Below the pieces are notes generated by a model. That model was not told the DNA's origin, did no database searches, and saw nothing but the letters and a program-made list of their open reading frames with translations. Positions 20,301 through 30,876 of a stretch of DNA of 64,000 nucleotides are shown here, piece by piece (position 1 is the first letter of the stretch; each line of letters begins with the position of its first letter). Both the position numbers and the translations under genes were made by a program. Origin of the DNA: Lineus longissimus (lineage: Eukaryota; Nemertea; Pilidiophora; Heteronemertea; Lineidae); the NCBI RefSeq assembly GCF_910592395.1, contig NC_088316.1, forward strand, positions 11,284,001 to 11,348,000, written 5' to 3'.

Positions 20301-21233
20301 ACTTTACGTAGACATCTTCTCCAGTCGGATCTGTCCTTCAGGAATATTGATGAAATTCATCGAGCTGTACCTGACAACTCCAAACGACTCCTTTCAAAGG
20401 AGCTAAAGGCCCTAGTTGAGTCCCTTCCTAGGAAATGGGTAGATTTTCTCGCATCTCCAACTTCAAATGTTAGCTCCTTTGAAAGGTCTCAGCTGAGGGA
20501 TGTTCTGGTTGCAGTTCCAAGGATTCATGAGAAGGGTGATGATGTCTCCCTAAACGGGGACAACCTCCCCTTCGCCTCCATAACAGTCAAGCAGGCATAT
20601 AATGTCCTCTGTCTGAATGCCTATCAGGAGAAGTATTTCAGAAGGCCTGGTCACAGGTGGGATGATTTTTTGGCCGGGTCTGATGTTGCTCCCATCTTCA
20701 CCTCTACGTTTTCAAAGCCTATCAAGGACGACCACGCGTTTATTCATTTTAGACTTCTACATGGTGCAATGCCCACTGGTTTGTTCAGATATAACGCAGG
20801 TTTTGTAAACAACCCCCATTGTCTGTTTTGTGGGAGTCACGACGACCTACTACATTCCTTTGTACAATGTCATCATCTTACCCCTCTAGCTCAATGCGTA
20901 GCAAGCTTAGTGCTGAAAGTCAACAACGAATACTCTTTCTCGATAAAGGACTATATATCTTTATTACCCCTCACCTCTCTCGCAAACAGGTACATCAATT
21001 ACATTTTTGTCACCGCCCAAGCAGCAGCCTACAAGGCACTTGTGCATAAAATCTTTGGTGAAGGAGCCACCGATCCGCTAGAGATATTTAGATCATTTCT
21101 AAAATACCGTATCAACATAGACTACCTCTATTACAAACTAGAGGATGAAATCATGGTATTTGACAATATGTGGTGCAGGAATGGCGCTTTCTGCACCATC
21201 AATGATGCAGAAGAATTGATCTGGAACTTCTAA
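17331..21233 (+). CDS. Tx1 LINE ORF2: endonuclease and reverse transcriptase
   Basis: One open frame of 1300 residues from ATG 17331. The N-terminal AP-endonuclease-like domain has N18/N20, catalytic E47 in LQETH, GGDYN (D152, N154, where many relatives have GDFN) and SDH at 239-241. It would nick target DNA for target-primed reverse transcription. The RT domain spans about 460-780, with the catalytic YADD at 708-711 and the block GIRQGCPLSG before it. A C-terminal CCHC-like finger starts at residue 1164 (CLFCGSHDDLLHSFVQC). No stop or frameshift is seen, so the protein could be functional. The RT blocks place it in the Tx1 group. Confidence 0.95.
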   Translation: MACLVVVLIMSLSVISANVNGCHDSLKRAETLSFLKLLKSDVYFLQETHASSADEAFWNVAWGGTIHFFHGTVNARGVAILFSSRMLGYDVSVNYPVASRCIHIHGTFKGHGLNFLNVYAPNNGADRIAFYKTIGTYLASIDNDDPFIVGGDYNCTLTPSFDRLSGKETNVASSHALRDVINKHELIDIWRSKNPDKIEFTWSCRTNLRNSAARLDRFYVSDYIANHVSQVETLKAFRSDHSPVKLLIQLPNKTSIPSPHWCLNTDILSETAYGREVRDFWTSWQACKTQYDSLSLWWEIGKNRLRLISKQHSIRKNRIAAAEENKLNQGIHRLDLLPKPLDLADTAELEEKKQLLQTLKERKIRGACVRSRFQFLHHFNASTSYFFSFEKKKGINRTISNLRKESGEVVTDPNDIRDMAKDFYSNLFAKEPTDSDAQDHLLRDLPTLSEDLRNSCDSPLTLDDLTEAFSTSSSNKSPGIDGLPFEFYKTFWSILGPDLLDVFTYAVAKSELPISCRRSVVTLLPKKGDLSCLKNWRPVSLLCCDYKLFTKALSNRLKHCLPEVIHPDQSYTVPNRSILNNISLLRDTLFYYNKNNLDLAVVSIDQEKAFDRIDHDWLFRVLRTLGFGEFYISCIKLLYVDAECILKINRSLGAPFGFTRGIRQGCPLSGSLYAIAIEPLLNNIRMNPDIQGLSFPDTDLPPTKQSAYADDLNVFITSNPGFVALKNCISTYERASSSKVNYIKSTGLWSGAWRNRPDRPLGLLWNNKGVRSLGIFLGNETLFEKQNWDNTMENLKVKFGAWTPVLNCLSERGKVLLINSLVLSTLVYKLQVITPPATLVADVQRLMLDFFWTNNKHWIPSEILSLPVYDGGLALGNVKCKIRAFRLRFLRDVLYGERGHPCYAVALYYLKSLLGLSYTQEFLVARFPNEIIRTLPRFYSETIRTISQISIIREPDTLTLEQIISEPVFFNPDILPNFSPVNSLLAKAGVTLRRHLLQSDLSFRNIDEIHRAVPDNSKRLLSKELKALVESLPRKWVDFLASPTSNVSSFERSQLRDVLVAVPRIHEKGDDVSLNGDNLPFASITVKQAYNVLCLNAYQEKYFRRPGHRWDDFLAGSDVAPIFTSTFSKPIKDDHAFIHFRLLHGAMPTGLFRYNAGFVNNPHCLFCGSHDDLLHSFVQCHHLTPLAQCVASLVLKVNNEYSFSIKDYISLLPLTSLANRYINYIFVTAQAAAYKALVHKIFGEGATDPLEIFRSFLKYRINIDYLYYKLEDEIMVFDNMWCRNGAFCTINDAEELIWNF

Positions 21234-21725
21234 TTTTTCACATCTGGGTTTTACAATCTACCATTTTAGATTTTATCACTTTTGTTTCAGAAAATTCCCT
21301 CTAACACTTAATTACGTAACGTCTTTTTTTTAGCAGACACTGTCTTTTTCTAACCGCTTTTAATAGACTTTTCAATATCTAGACCTCAAAATCAATATCA
21401 ACAAAAGCCAACCAATTGTTATTCACTCCATGCAAAACCACTCCCTGGAGAGGTGCCGCAGCCTAAATGTACGTACCTTGCATTATATTAGTTCAGGAGT
21501 GCTTGGATAGGGCTGTATTTATCAGTAGAGGTCATAAAGTCATTATCTAATTGTCTAACTATGTATATGAAATGTACCAACTTCTCGTTTGGTTAACAAA
21601 ATCTTTGCTTTTTTTTACCTAACAACTTTCTTTAACCCTCCTAACTAACCCAAACAGAAATGAGGAGAATGTACTGACTGCACAAGACAGTCCAAATAGT
21701 ACTACATACTGATCTGTTAATATCC

Positions 21726-21746
21726 TCTTTCTTTCTTTCTTTCTTC
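21726..21746 (+). repeat. (CTTT)n microsatellite at the 3' boundary of Tx1
   Basis: CTCTTTCTTTCTTTCTTTCT directly follows the presumed Tx1 3' end. Its match to the 5' flanking tract suggests that the two were one microsatellite before insertion. Confidence 0.85.
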
Positions 21747-21993
21747 TACGGATTTTTGTGCAGAGCAAATCTCAGAGATGGTGATAGCTGTAGATGTGGA
21801 ACTTATTTCATATGATAGGCCCAAGTCTGAAGTTGATCCTCTTTGCCCTAATTACGAAATTCATTGAGGGGGTCGGCCGCTAGGGGGCGCTAAGTGAAAA
21901 TCTAATAATGGCTTTTTCTCCATAATGCGCACTCCGATTTGAACGAAACTACTTTCAACTGATGCAGAATCTTGTTGGGCATAAAATATATAG

Positions 21994-22634
21994 GGTGGCG
22001 ACCCAAAATTTGTCAACAGTTTTGACGATAGATGGCGCTGACTGAAAAAAGGGGGCAAACACCAAAATGGTAAAATATCGGCACTGCGAGCCTTTGAGTT
22101 TATTCTAGTGGCATAGAACAATGCCTCCCTATGATGCCCAGGGAATATATAGGTTTTGGTTGCGATCGGATATTCAATATGGCCTCCAGACCAGCCATCT
22201 TGTTTTTCTTACAAGAGCTATAATTTCCAAATGCAAACTCCGAATTGAATCAGATTAATTTCATCTGATGCAGAATCTCATTACCCACCAGATGTTACCG
22301 ACGAAGTCACGTTATAGTTACAGGTTTTGATAATAGGTGGCATTTAATGCATTTTTTTACTTTTTTTCACTAACCGCCCTCTATCGTCGAAACCGTTGAC
22401 AAAATCGGGGTGACGTGTCTCCTGATGTTTTGTGCGTATTAGAGTTCCGCTTCGGATAAAGAAAGTTTCATGCAAATCGGGGTTGGCGTAAGGGAGAAAA
22501 TGCAATTTTAGCATGAAACAATATATATTAAGTGGCAACGCAAAATTTGTCAGTAGTTTTGACGATAGATGGCGCCGACTGAAAAAGCGACAAACACCAA
22601 AAGGGTAAAATAACGGCACTGCGAGCGTTTGTGG
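21994..22634. repeat. Pair of diverged direct repeats plus an inverted fragment
   Basis: About 105 bp at 21994-22098 recurs at 22532-22634. Shared words include TTTTGACGATAGATGGCG and GGCACTGCGAGC. A shorter inverted piece (GACGATAGAGGGCGG on the minus strand) lies near 22370. The CTGATGCAGAATCT word also recurs (21960, 22269). It is probably an old dispersed repeat and I see no coding sequence in it. Confidence 0.65.
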
Positions 22635-22639
22635 AGCTT

Positions 22640-23590
22640 ACTCCTTTTAACGCCAGGTGGCGTTTGGTTTCGGCGAATGGTAGATCCTGAGCAAGCCTAG
22701 ATACCTATCCTTCTAGCCCTAGCGGTGGGTTCTGAAACCAAACTAATGACGCGAATCACATTGGGTCTTACTAATTTGCGACCCTATTCGACACTCTAAG
22801 ACAACTTTCCACAACAGTTTTTTATTGCAACGGGTAATCCTTATTAATTTTTTAATAATCTACAAACTGGATTTTAATAAATTGTATACATTTTGTGGCA
22901 TTTATTGATAGTTCAGATAGTGATTTGAATCGAGAGCCATGTTGTCGGTTACTGTCGCAATTTAGTAGGCTGTCATTAACAATTCGCCATTTTGCATTCG
23001 ACATTCCATTTCGACTGGGTCGGTAGGTAATTAAGTTTTTTCTCGAAAGAAATCAGCAATTGTGGAAGTGCAAAGAGGCACAGGCTTCTGATTTTACTTT
23101 TGTAGTATTGACCAGCAAAGTTAACTTCGTCGCTTTTTTAGCGGTTACCCTAGGTTAGGTAGGCAAACCGCAGGCTGTCCAACGATGTCGCGTGGCCGGG
23201 CAGCGTCGGACAGCGTCTTCGTCACTCGTGCACGTGGTCGTGTGTGTGTGTGTGTTGTGGCGGCGTGCTGCGTGCATTGCACTGCACTGTGCGGGATCAT
23301 ACAGTCAAACCTGCTGTATTAAACCAGAATTGATGAATGCACCAAGAACATCTTCTTCAAAATAAAAAGTCTACAAGTCAAATCGAAAGCATCAAGAGAT
23401 TCATGGTTTTATTCATGAGATAATTATACATAAATACTGTGGGTATGTGACAGTTGCCTTTTTAGACGTAATACATTAGACGCATCATCCCAACTGTTCT
23501 TTGGCCAACTTTTTACTCTTAGCACAGTCAGAATTCACTCTGCTCATTCGAAATCCTGTTAATTGACCTCAAGCACAACAAAATGACGGT
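22640..23590. other. Non-coding stretch inside the composite insertion
   Basis: No convincing coding sequence is present. A short (GT)n run lies near 23243. The segment may be the 5' region of the Helitron or unrelated filler. Confidence 0.4.
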
Positions 23591-23594
23591 TTAA

Positions 23595-23922
23595 AGGGGC
23601 ACTGCATTCAATCGCGAATCGGTTTCAGCACGACCACCATAGAGGGAGGCGCCTATCGGCTAGGAATGAAACTAAGAAACACGTTATCTAAATTGCCATT
23701 GTTACCTGTATTAAGTCTATTAAACTTTCTTCAGGAAAGCATAATATCCCATTAGAATGTTTGAAGAAGCTGTGTGGAAGCTTTGACGGCAATACATCAC
23801 TGAACAAACTGCATTGCTGGGTATTTTAGATACGTTTCCTGTAGTTCCATCGTTTTACCGATGGGCACCTCCCTCTACGGTGGTCGTGCTGAAACCGATT
23901 CGCGATTGAATACAGTGCCCCT
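23595..23922. mobile_element. T2/Kolobok-type MITE with TTAA target duplication
   Basis: TTAA at 23591-23594 and 23923-23926 flanks 328 bp whose ends are inverted repeats of about 65-70 bp with few mismatches, starting AGGGGCACTG. The combined end TTAAAGGGG fits the T2/Kolobok consensus TTAAAGGRR. There is no coding sequence. A Kolobok-like transposase fragment occurs at 10.0-10.8 kb in this window. Confidence 0.85.
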
Positions 23923-24448
23923 TTAAATGACATTTCATATTTTGACATGCAGACAAAACGCACGTGTTTACAACACTACGTAGATCGCTTTTTCTCCTAT
24001 ATGCTACATCCGAATGAAATGGAATTGGTTTCATCATGGAGGATGCAGAAATAAGAAGGCGCACAAAACATACTGGTCTGTGTCGCACTGAGCTCCGAAA
24101 GCCAAATTTATTGAGCAATAGCCCACTGGGTTCTGGTGTGAACATCAATCTCTCCATTCTCCTCTGACATGTTACATCATGTGACCTCCAGGTGCCAATA
24201 CCAGTTTCCCCAAACGAAAACCGTCGATCTGGCTTTGCCAGTTCTAGTTATCACTACCATACACTAAAAGCTCACACATGTTCTTGATTCCTGACAAAAG
24301 GATGTGAGCCACCTACAGCCTATCAAAAAGAACAACACCAGTCCATAATGACACAATCCACTCTATCCTTTTCAGTCATGCCATACGATGTGCCTCCCCA
24401 CAATGTAGTGATGTCTATCATCTCGCAACTAAGATCCCTCCACACAAC

Positions 24449-25195
24449 ATGCTGCGTGAGGCTGCCTATGCTGAGGTAAATGCTCAGGAAAATCACCCTT
24501 GCACAGCAACTGCTGTTGCAAATTTCAACCGAATGGCCAATGAAGGCTTGCAGCTCCTAGCCAAAAAGATAACACAGCTCCTTACTTCTACAAAGAACTT
24601 TGACAAGGAGCAATTACGTCGCGATCTAACACTGTTAGGCAACCTAAGACAGTACGTGGTCTCCGACCTGAGCCTGGTGGGCGTGTACCTAGACACTCAA
24701 GAGAACGCGCCGCCACAAACTCCAGAGGCGGTGCAGTTGCTGAGGTTCCTGCGCCATAATATCGATGGCCGAGTATCTTACATCATGAAGATACTCACAA
24801 CAGCCAAGGCCAACCTCAGCAACTGGCATCTGCAACGGAAAGATAGCCACCAACGCCAGACATCTATGCCAAAGAAGACAAGTCAGGAACCCCAACCATC
24901 AACGTCTACTCAGGGCCCCTCTCAGTTCCCAGTCGTCGTGTTCGACGAAGTCTCTGATGCGGCTCTGTCCGATATTAGTTTGGATCTACAACATACTGCT
25001 GACAGCCCTGCCCCCGTTGATGTACCAGTTGCTGGCAACCCTGCCTCTGTTGATGGACCAGTTGCTGTTAACCCAGCTCCAGTTGCGGACGATTCTGCTG
25101 AAGTTGATGACAACAACAACAACCACAAACACCACGATCTGGAACTGTCTGCTGAAGAAGCTTTAGCCCTCCTAGAAGACCACAACGATAAATAA
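24449..25195 (+). CDS. Unidentified Helitron-associated protein
   Basis: A 248-residue frame from ATG 24449. The frame is also open upstream to about 24306 without an ATG, with a Cys pair RCASPQC, so the true start could lie in an upstream exon. Residues about 1-135 look alpha-helical and mildly charged. After a Gln/Ser/Pro-rich linker comes a short repeat of the type PAPVDVPVAGNPASVDGPVA, then an acidic, Asn/His-rich tail. I do not recognise the family. It lies 196 bp before the Helitron Rep gene on the same strand and shares its A/C-rich coding bias, so it is a candidate accessory gene of that Helitron. Confidence 0.5.
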   Translation: MLREAAYAEVNAQENHPCTATAVANFNRMANEGLQLLAKKITQLLTSTKNFDKEQLRRDLTLLGNLRQYVVSDLSLVGVYLDTQENAPPQTPEAVQLLRFLRHNIDGRVSYIMKILTTAKANLSNWHLQRKDSHQRQTSMPKKTSQEPQPSTSTQGPSQFPVVVFDEVSDAALSDISLDLQHTADSPAPVDVPVAGNPASVDGPVAVNPAPVADDSAEVDDNNNNHKHHDLELSAEEALALLEDHNDK

Positions 25196-25390
25196 CTTTC
25201 CTTTCCTACAAACACAGTCAATGTTCTCAGTGAGTGACATTCGTCAACGCATTACAGGCTTTAAAAACCACTCGCAAATAACAGCGTCTCCACGGTATAA
25301 CATTCTTGCAATCAACACACCTTGCACCATCAAACAGTTCATTATTGAAAACTTCTCTCTTTACAGTAATGTACAGTAACTTCCCCTACA

Positions 25391-27602
25391 ATGCCAAAGG
25401 CAAAACAGAAATCTGCTCTCGGTCGCTCCAGTCGACATACCCTCAGAAGAAAAGAAGCAAGAGGTCACAATAACACACCACAACCAGTCTAATCTAGAAC
25501 GCGGTTGCAAGCAGCTGTCGAAATCTCACTACCTCATCCTCCACCTTTGAATCATCCGGAACCATCTACCCAGACTGCAGGACCAAGCAGAATCCAACAC
25601 GAACGGACCCACAAAGCTGCAGTAAACAACACGCCATTCAGGGAACTAGACGTCTCACCAACTTTGGTGACCCATTCTTGCGGTTCATTTAAGGAGAACA
25701 TTTGCGAATTCTGTTCTGCCTATATTTGGTTGTCAGAACGAAAATCCCTGTGCTGCCAAAATGGCAAGGTAAAGTTAACTCCCCCGCCCCCTCCCCCACC
25801 TGAGGTTCACCCATATTACCTGCAAAATGACCACTTCCTCTCCAACATTCGTTCTTATAGTAATGCATTGACGCTGGCATCTACGGGTTGCACGGAAATA
25901 AGGGCCCCAGGGTTTAGTCCAACAGTTAAAATTCAAGGTAAAATTTACCATCGGATTGGCTCCCTCTTACCTGACCACTCTGCTCCCCCCAAATACGCCC
26001 AAATTTTCTTCTATGACTCTGACTCTGAATTACAGGCTCGCTTGCAGCAAACAGACATATTGAAACAAACCATCGTACAGAACTTGCAAAACTGTCTACA
26101 TAATGTCAACTCCTACATTGCATCATTCAAAGCTGCCATTGAAATCACCCGCCACACTGACATACAGATCCTTCTACATGCCGACAAAAAACATCAACCA
26201 AGCACTGAACACTGCCGCCGCTACAACTTGCCACAAACTTCCGAAGTATCAGCCCTAATCCCAGGAGAAATTGGGGAACACTTGGACATCATCCTTCATT
26301 GCCGGAACGGTCCGTTGAAACGCATTAATACCTTACATCGCTCATATGATCCACTTCACTACATTCTACTCTTTCCTCACGGCACAGATGGCTGGCAGCT
26401 CACCCTCACCAAAACAGATAATAGGATCCTAACTGCCTTAGATTTTTACAGCTTTAACCTACAGATTCGCCACAATAACTTCAACATCATCATGCGCTGT
26501 CGACGACTTATGCAACAGTACGCTGTTGACCAATGGGCAAAAATAGAGCTATCACGTTTACAGTGGGTGAAGCAAAACCAGCGATCAATCAGGGCGGAAA
26601 AATATACAGGTCTCTTCGACGCTGTCCACTCCGGCGACACCGTCAACCCAGGACGAAAGTTGGGAAAGCCTGACTACTTCATCACCTTCACCACCAATCC
26701 AAAATGGCCTGAAATACAGGAGGCACTACACCCAGGAGAATCGCCACAGGACCGTCCAGACCTAGCAGCCAGGGTGTTCAAGCTGAAGTTGGATTCCCTC
26801 ATCAGTGATATTACGAAACGACAGGTCCTCGGCAAAGTCAGTGCGTACACCATTACCATTGAATGGCAGAAGCGAGGCCTCACACACGCCCACATCTTGC
26901 TGATAATGACAGATGACTCCAAACCGCGAACACCAGAGCTAATCGATCAAGTTGTTTCTGCAGAACTCCCAGACAAGGCAACAAACCCCCAACTCCACCA
27001 AATAATCTCCTCCAACAACATCCATGGACCCTGTGGCAGCATCAACCTTAACAGTCCATGTATGGATGGGACTGGCGTTGAGAGGAAGTGTACGAAGAAC
27101 TTTCCCAAACCGTTCTCACTCCACACAATTGTCACTGAAGATAACTACCCCACTTATCACCGTCGCTCGCCACAACAGGGAGGTCACACTCATGAAATGA
27201 CAGTTTGCCGCAACGACTTCCTCTGTGACAACTCCTTTATCGTACCCTACAACCCGCTCCTATCACTTCGATATTTAGCGCACATCAACATCGAAGTTGT
27301 TCACTCAGTCCAAGCAGTAAAATACTTATACAAGTACATCACAAAAGGCCAAGACCGCATCATCTTCTCCCTGACAGCTGATGGGACACAAGTGGCAGTA
27401 CTAGATGAAGTCGAAAACTACCTTAACGCACGATACATCTCAGCCAGTGAAGCCCTATGGAAAATATACAGTTTCCCAATCCACCACAAGTACCCTCCAG
27501 TAGAGAAACTTCCATGCCATCTACCTGACCAGCAAACAGTCGTCTTTAAAGCCGAGGAGGCTGCTGCAACAGTTGACAAAGGCCCCCCCCCCCCCCCCCC
27601 CC
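25391..27602 (+). pseudogene. Helitron HUH Rep protein, N-terminal part of RepHel
   Basis: ATG 25391 begins MPKAKQKSALGRSSRHTLRR, the typical basic N-terminus of canonical Helitron RepHel proteins. An in-frame TAA occurs after 33 codons (25490-25492); the frame then stays open to the poly-C tract. A Cys-containing N-terminal segment (CEFCSAYIW) and the Helitron-like N domain lead to the Rep domain. There the HUH motif is THAH in RGLTHAHILLIM (near 26880) and the two-Tyr motif is KYLYKYITKG (near 27322). Rep nicks and joins single strands in rolling-circle transposition. The reading frame then shifts inside C20 at 27583-27602, after which the helicase frame begins. Confidence 0.85.
27583..27602 (+). 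repeat. C20 homopolymer at the Rep-helicase junction
   Basis: Twenty consecutive C residues lie within coding sequence where Rep and helicase frames meet. The frames differ by one base here, so a tract one C shorter would connect them. Length errors in such tracts are common both in replication and in sequencing. Confidence 0.9.
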
Positions 27603-29698
27603 ACTACAAAACTCATCGCATTCTTCACTACCAACACCACAGACATAGATGCACGCAGTATCTTATACCCGGACTTCCCACGCTACTTCACATGGAATGG
27701 CAGCAAAAAGCAATGGCAGCGTCGCAAACGAGGCACCAAACTCACCAATACCCAACACTTCCAGACAGACAATGTTGGCCGCATACCAACAATCTCCCTC
27801 AGCCCACATCAATCAGAACTATACCACCTTCGAACACTGCTTCACCACAAGGCGGGTGCACAAACATATGAAGAAATGCGTACAGTCAATGGTGTGGAAT
27901 GCGGAACATTCCAAGAAGCCTGCCTTCAACTTGGACTGATCACCGATGACAAGGAAATACATCGCACAATGACAGAGGCCTGCACCATTCGATTTGGGGA
28001 CCAACTCAGAAACTTCTTCTCCACACTGCTGATGTATTGTCGCCTGGCAGACCCCAATCAATTTTGGACCACCTGGAAAGAAGAATTGTGCCGAGACTAC
28101 ATGTATCGAGACAAAGCCACAACACTATCCAACTACAATGAAAATGAGGCCCTCCAACACATACAAAACATCCTACAAAGAGAGAATTTAGACCTAGCTA
28201 CCGACTTCCACCTACCAATCCCAGACGCCACCATCATCAACACAACAAGCACCAGAAGAATAATAGTAGAAGAAACCTTTGACACTACACTCCTACAAGA
28301 ATCTGCCCCCCAGCTCATCAACACCCACAACCCAGAACAAAGACAGGTCTTTGAGTTGATCATGAGTGCAGTGAACGATAACGCCAGGAAGATATTTTGT
28401 TTGAATGCAAGTGGCGGCACAGGCAAAACATACCTCATCAATGTCCTACTCACAACCATACGTGCAGAAGGAAACGTAGCTCTTGCAACAGCCTTATCAG
28501 GCATTGCAGCAACGCTCCTCAACAACGGTCGCACCCTCCATTCCCGCTGTAAAATCCCTATCAATCTCACTGAACACTCCACCTGCAACATCTCAAACAA
28601 AGATGCCACAGCTGACCTCCTCCGTCTGGCCAAAATACTCATCATCGATGAAGTTTCAATGGGACACAAACACATCTTCGAATGCCTGGACCGCTCCTTA
28701 CAAGATATCCGAGACAGTGAACACCTCTTTGGCGGCCTCATTGTACTCTTTGCTGGAGACTGGAGACAGATATTGCCTGTAGTACCCCACGGCAGCCGAC
28801 CGCAGATAGTAGAGGCTACACTCAAGAAATCATACCTGTGGTCCAGCATTCAAACACTCCAACTCACCTGCAATATGCGAACAAACACACAAGACACCAC
28901 AAACTTCCCACAATATCTCACAAACATTGGCAATGGTACTGAAACACCCTATCCAGACATTGGCCCACACACCATCAAGGTCCCCGAACACTTCACACAG
29001 AACATCACATCTCTCACAGATCTATGCAACTTCGTCTTCACCAACTTACCACAGAACTTCACCCAAGCAGAATGGTTGTCTTCAAGGGCAATTATTGCTC
29101 CAACAAATAAGGCTGTGCAAGAAATCAACACCTTCGTCATAGACAGATTTCCAGGTACATCAGTGGAATACAAGAGCTGTGACACCATCCTTGAAAACGA
29201 ACATCAATACCCATTGGAATTCATCAACCGCTTGAATCCTGCTGGCCTCCCACCGCACAGACTCATCTTGAAAATGAACTGCTGCATCATGCTCCTGCGC
29301 AATTTCGATCCACTTAACGGACATTGTAATGGCACACGCTACACCATAACAGGCCTTCATCAACACATCATTGAAGCTGTCATTGCAACAGGCCCCACGC
29401 TGGAAAGAGACTATTCATCCCAAGAATACCAATGGCACCCAGCAACAACACATTCCCCTTCCAAATGCAACGCCGTCAGTTTCCAATTCGCCTGGCATTC
29501 GCCATAACTGCCAACAAATCTCAGGGCCAGACCCTCCAACAAGTAGGCATCTACCTCCCAACACCCATGTTCACCCATGGCCAATTCTATGTTGCTGTCA
29601 GTCGCGTTCGCTCCCCCGACACCCTCAGACTCTTCACCCCCAAAACTTCCACACCCCCTATCTACACAGACAATGTTGTCTACAAGGAAATATTGTAA
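27603..29698 (+). pseudogene. Helitron PIF1-type helicase, C-terminal part of RepHel
   Basis: From KLIAFFTTN the frame continues the Helitron protein. Walker A is SGGTGKTYL (near 28408) and Walker B is LIIDEVSMG (near 28643), followed by FAGDWRQILPVVP and the late motif region. A second frameshift near 29392-29400 moves the frame; the end (29432-29698) holds AFAITANKSQGQTL and FYVAVSRVRS, the usual final PIF1 helicase motifs. Together with the Rep part it forms a canonical RepHel protein with two shifts and one early stop. No endonuclease follows, so this is a Helitron1-type element unlike the surrounding Helentron. Confidence 0.85.
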
Positions 29699-30059
29699 TA
29701 CAACCCACATTGCTTCACTATGCGAGTTTGTTGCAAGCAAGTCTGCAATTCAGAGTCAACCATACAAGACAACCCAACTTCAACGACAACCCTCTTGGCC
29801 TCTGAATAAAACCAATCAATAACTATAATGACTTTTAAGCACTTATCAAAATCTCATGTGCAAGAACAGTACCATACTACCCACTTTTTCAACATCGATT
29901 TTTATAGCTTGGCACCTTATTCCATAGCATCCGCATTTTCCTATCCTGCAACTCAAGCTATCCATCTTATAATGTATACTATAAACAGCCCAGGTTCCCA
30001 CTGCCAAAGGTTCTTAAAGCCAACTTTGTATACAATAAACAACTTAGGTTACTACGTAC
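29699..30059. other. Helitron 3' non-coding region before the satellite
   Basis: A/C-rich sequence of the same style as the Helitron genes leads into the satellite repeats. No gene is supported. Confidence 0.4.
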
Positions 30060-30876
30060 AACTGGGGGCACTGTATACACACATCAACCCATCTTGCCAC
30101 ATCTGACTCCAAGGTTACTACATCTGACTCTGTATAAGACCAGATACCAAACACAAGCACTGTAGACTGCAAACATATTGTTTACTTTACTACTAATACT
30201 ACCAGTGCTGTCTTTCTATATTTTACGACTCAGGTTATTATAGCACTCAGGTTACTGTTTTACTGCTGACTTTGTATATATTTAAAACCAAGGTTACTAC
30301 TGAACCTCTGTAAACACACAGCAACCATGGTTACTACATCTGACTCTGTATAAGACCTGATACCAAACACAAGCACTGTAGACATATCGTTTACTATACT
30401 ACTAATACTGCCAGTGCTGTCTTTGTATATTTTACAACTCGGGTTATTATAGCACTGAGGTTGCAGTTTTACTGCTGACTCTGTATATATTTAAAACCAA
30501 GGTTACTACTGAACCTCTGTAAACACACAGTAACCCAGGTTACCACATCTGACTCTGTATAAAACCTGATACCAAACACAAGCACTGCAGACATATCGCT
30601 TACTATACTACCAATACTGCCAGTGCTGTCTTTGTATATTTTACAACTCGGGTTATTATAGCACTCAGGTTGCGGTCTTACTGCTGACTCTGTATATATT
30701 TAAAACCAAGGTTACTACTGGGCCTCTGTAAACACACAGTAACCCAAGTTACCACATCTGACTCTGTATAAGACCTGATACCAAACACAAGCACTGTAGA
30801 CTGCAACCATATTGTTTACTATACTACTAATACTGCCAGTGCTGTCTTTGTATAATTTACAACTCAGGTTATTATA

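Larger units (their letters stand above)
15398..21725 (+). mobile_element. Tx1-clade non-LTR retrotransposon, near full length
   Basis: A 5' UTR of about 185 bp is followed by ORF1 with a CCHC zinc knuckle, a short frame, and a 1300-residue ORF2 with AP endonuclease and reverse transcriptase. A 3' UTR of about 490 bp has no poly(A) tail. RT signature blocks such as VVSIDQEKAFDRIDH and GIRQGCPLSGSLYAIAIEPL are characteristic of the L1-like Tx1 clade. The element is bordered on both sides by (TTTC)n. Several Tx1 families insert specifically into microsatellites or small RNA genes, so this one probably targets pyrimidine repeats. ORF2 is intact; ORF1 ends early at an in-frame TAG. Confidence 0.85.

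Noticed and set aside
24957-25221. Overlapping Leu/Thr or Ala/Ser-rich frames in the 24.4-25.2 kb gene
   Set aside because: They are other-frame shadows of the repeat-containing tail of the called frame.
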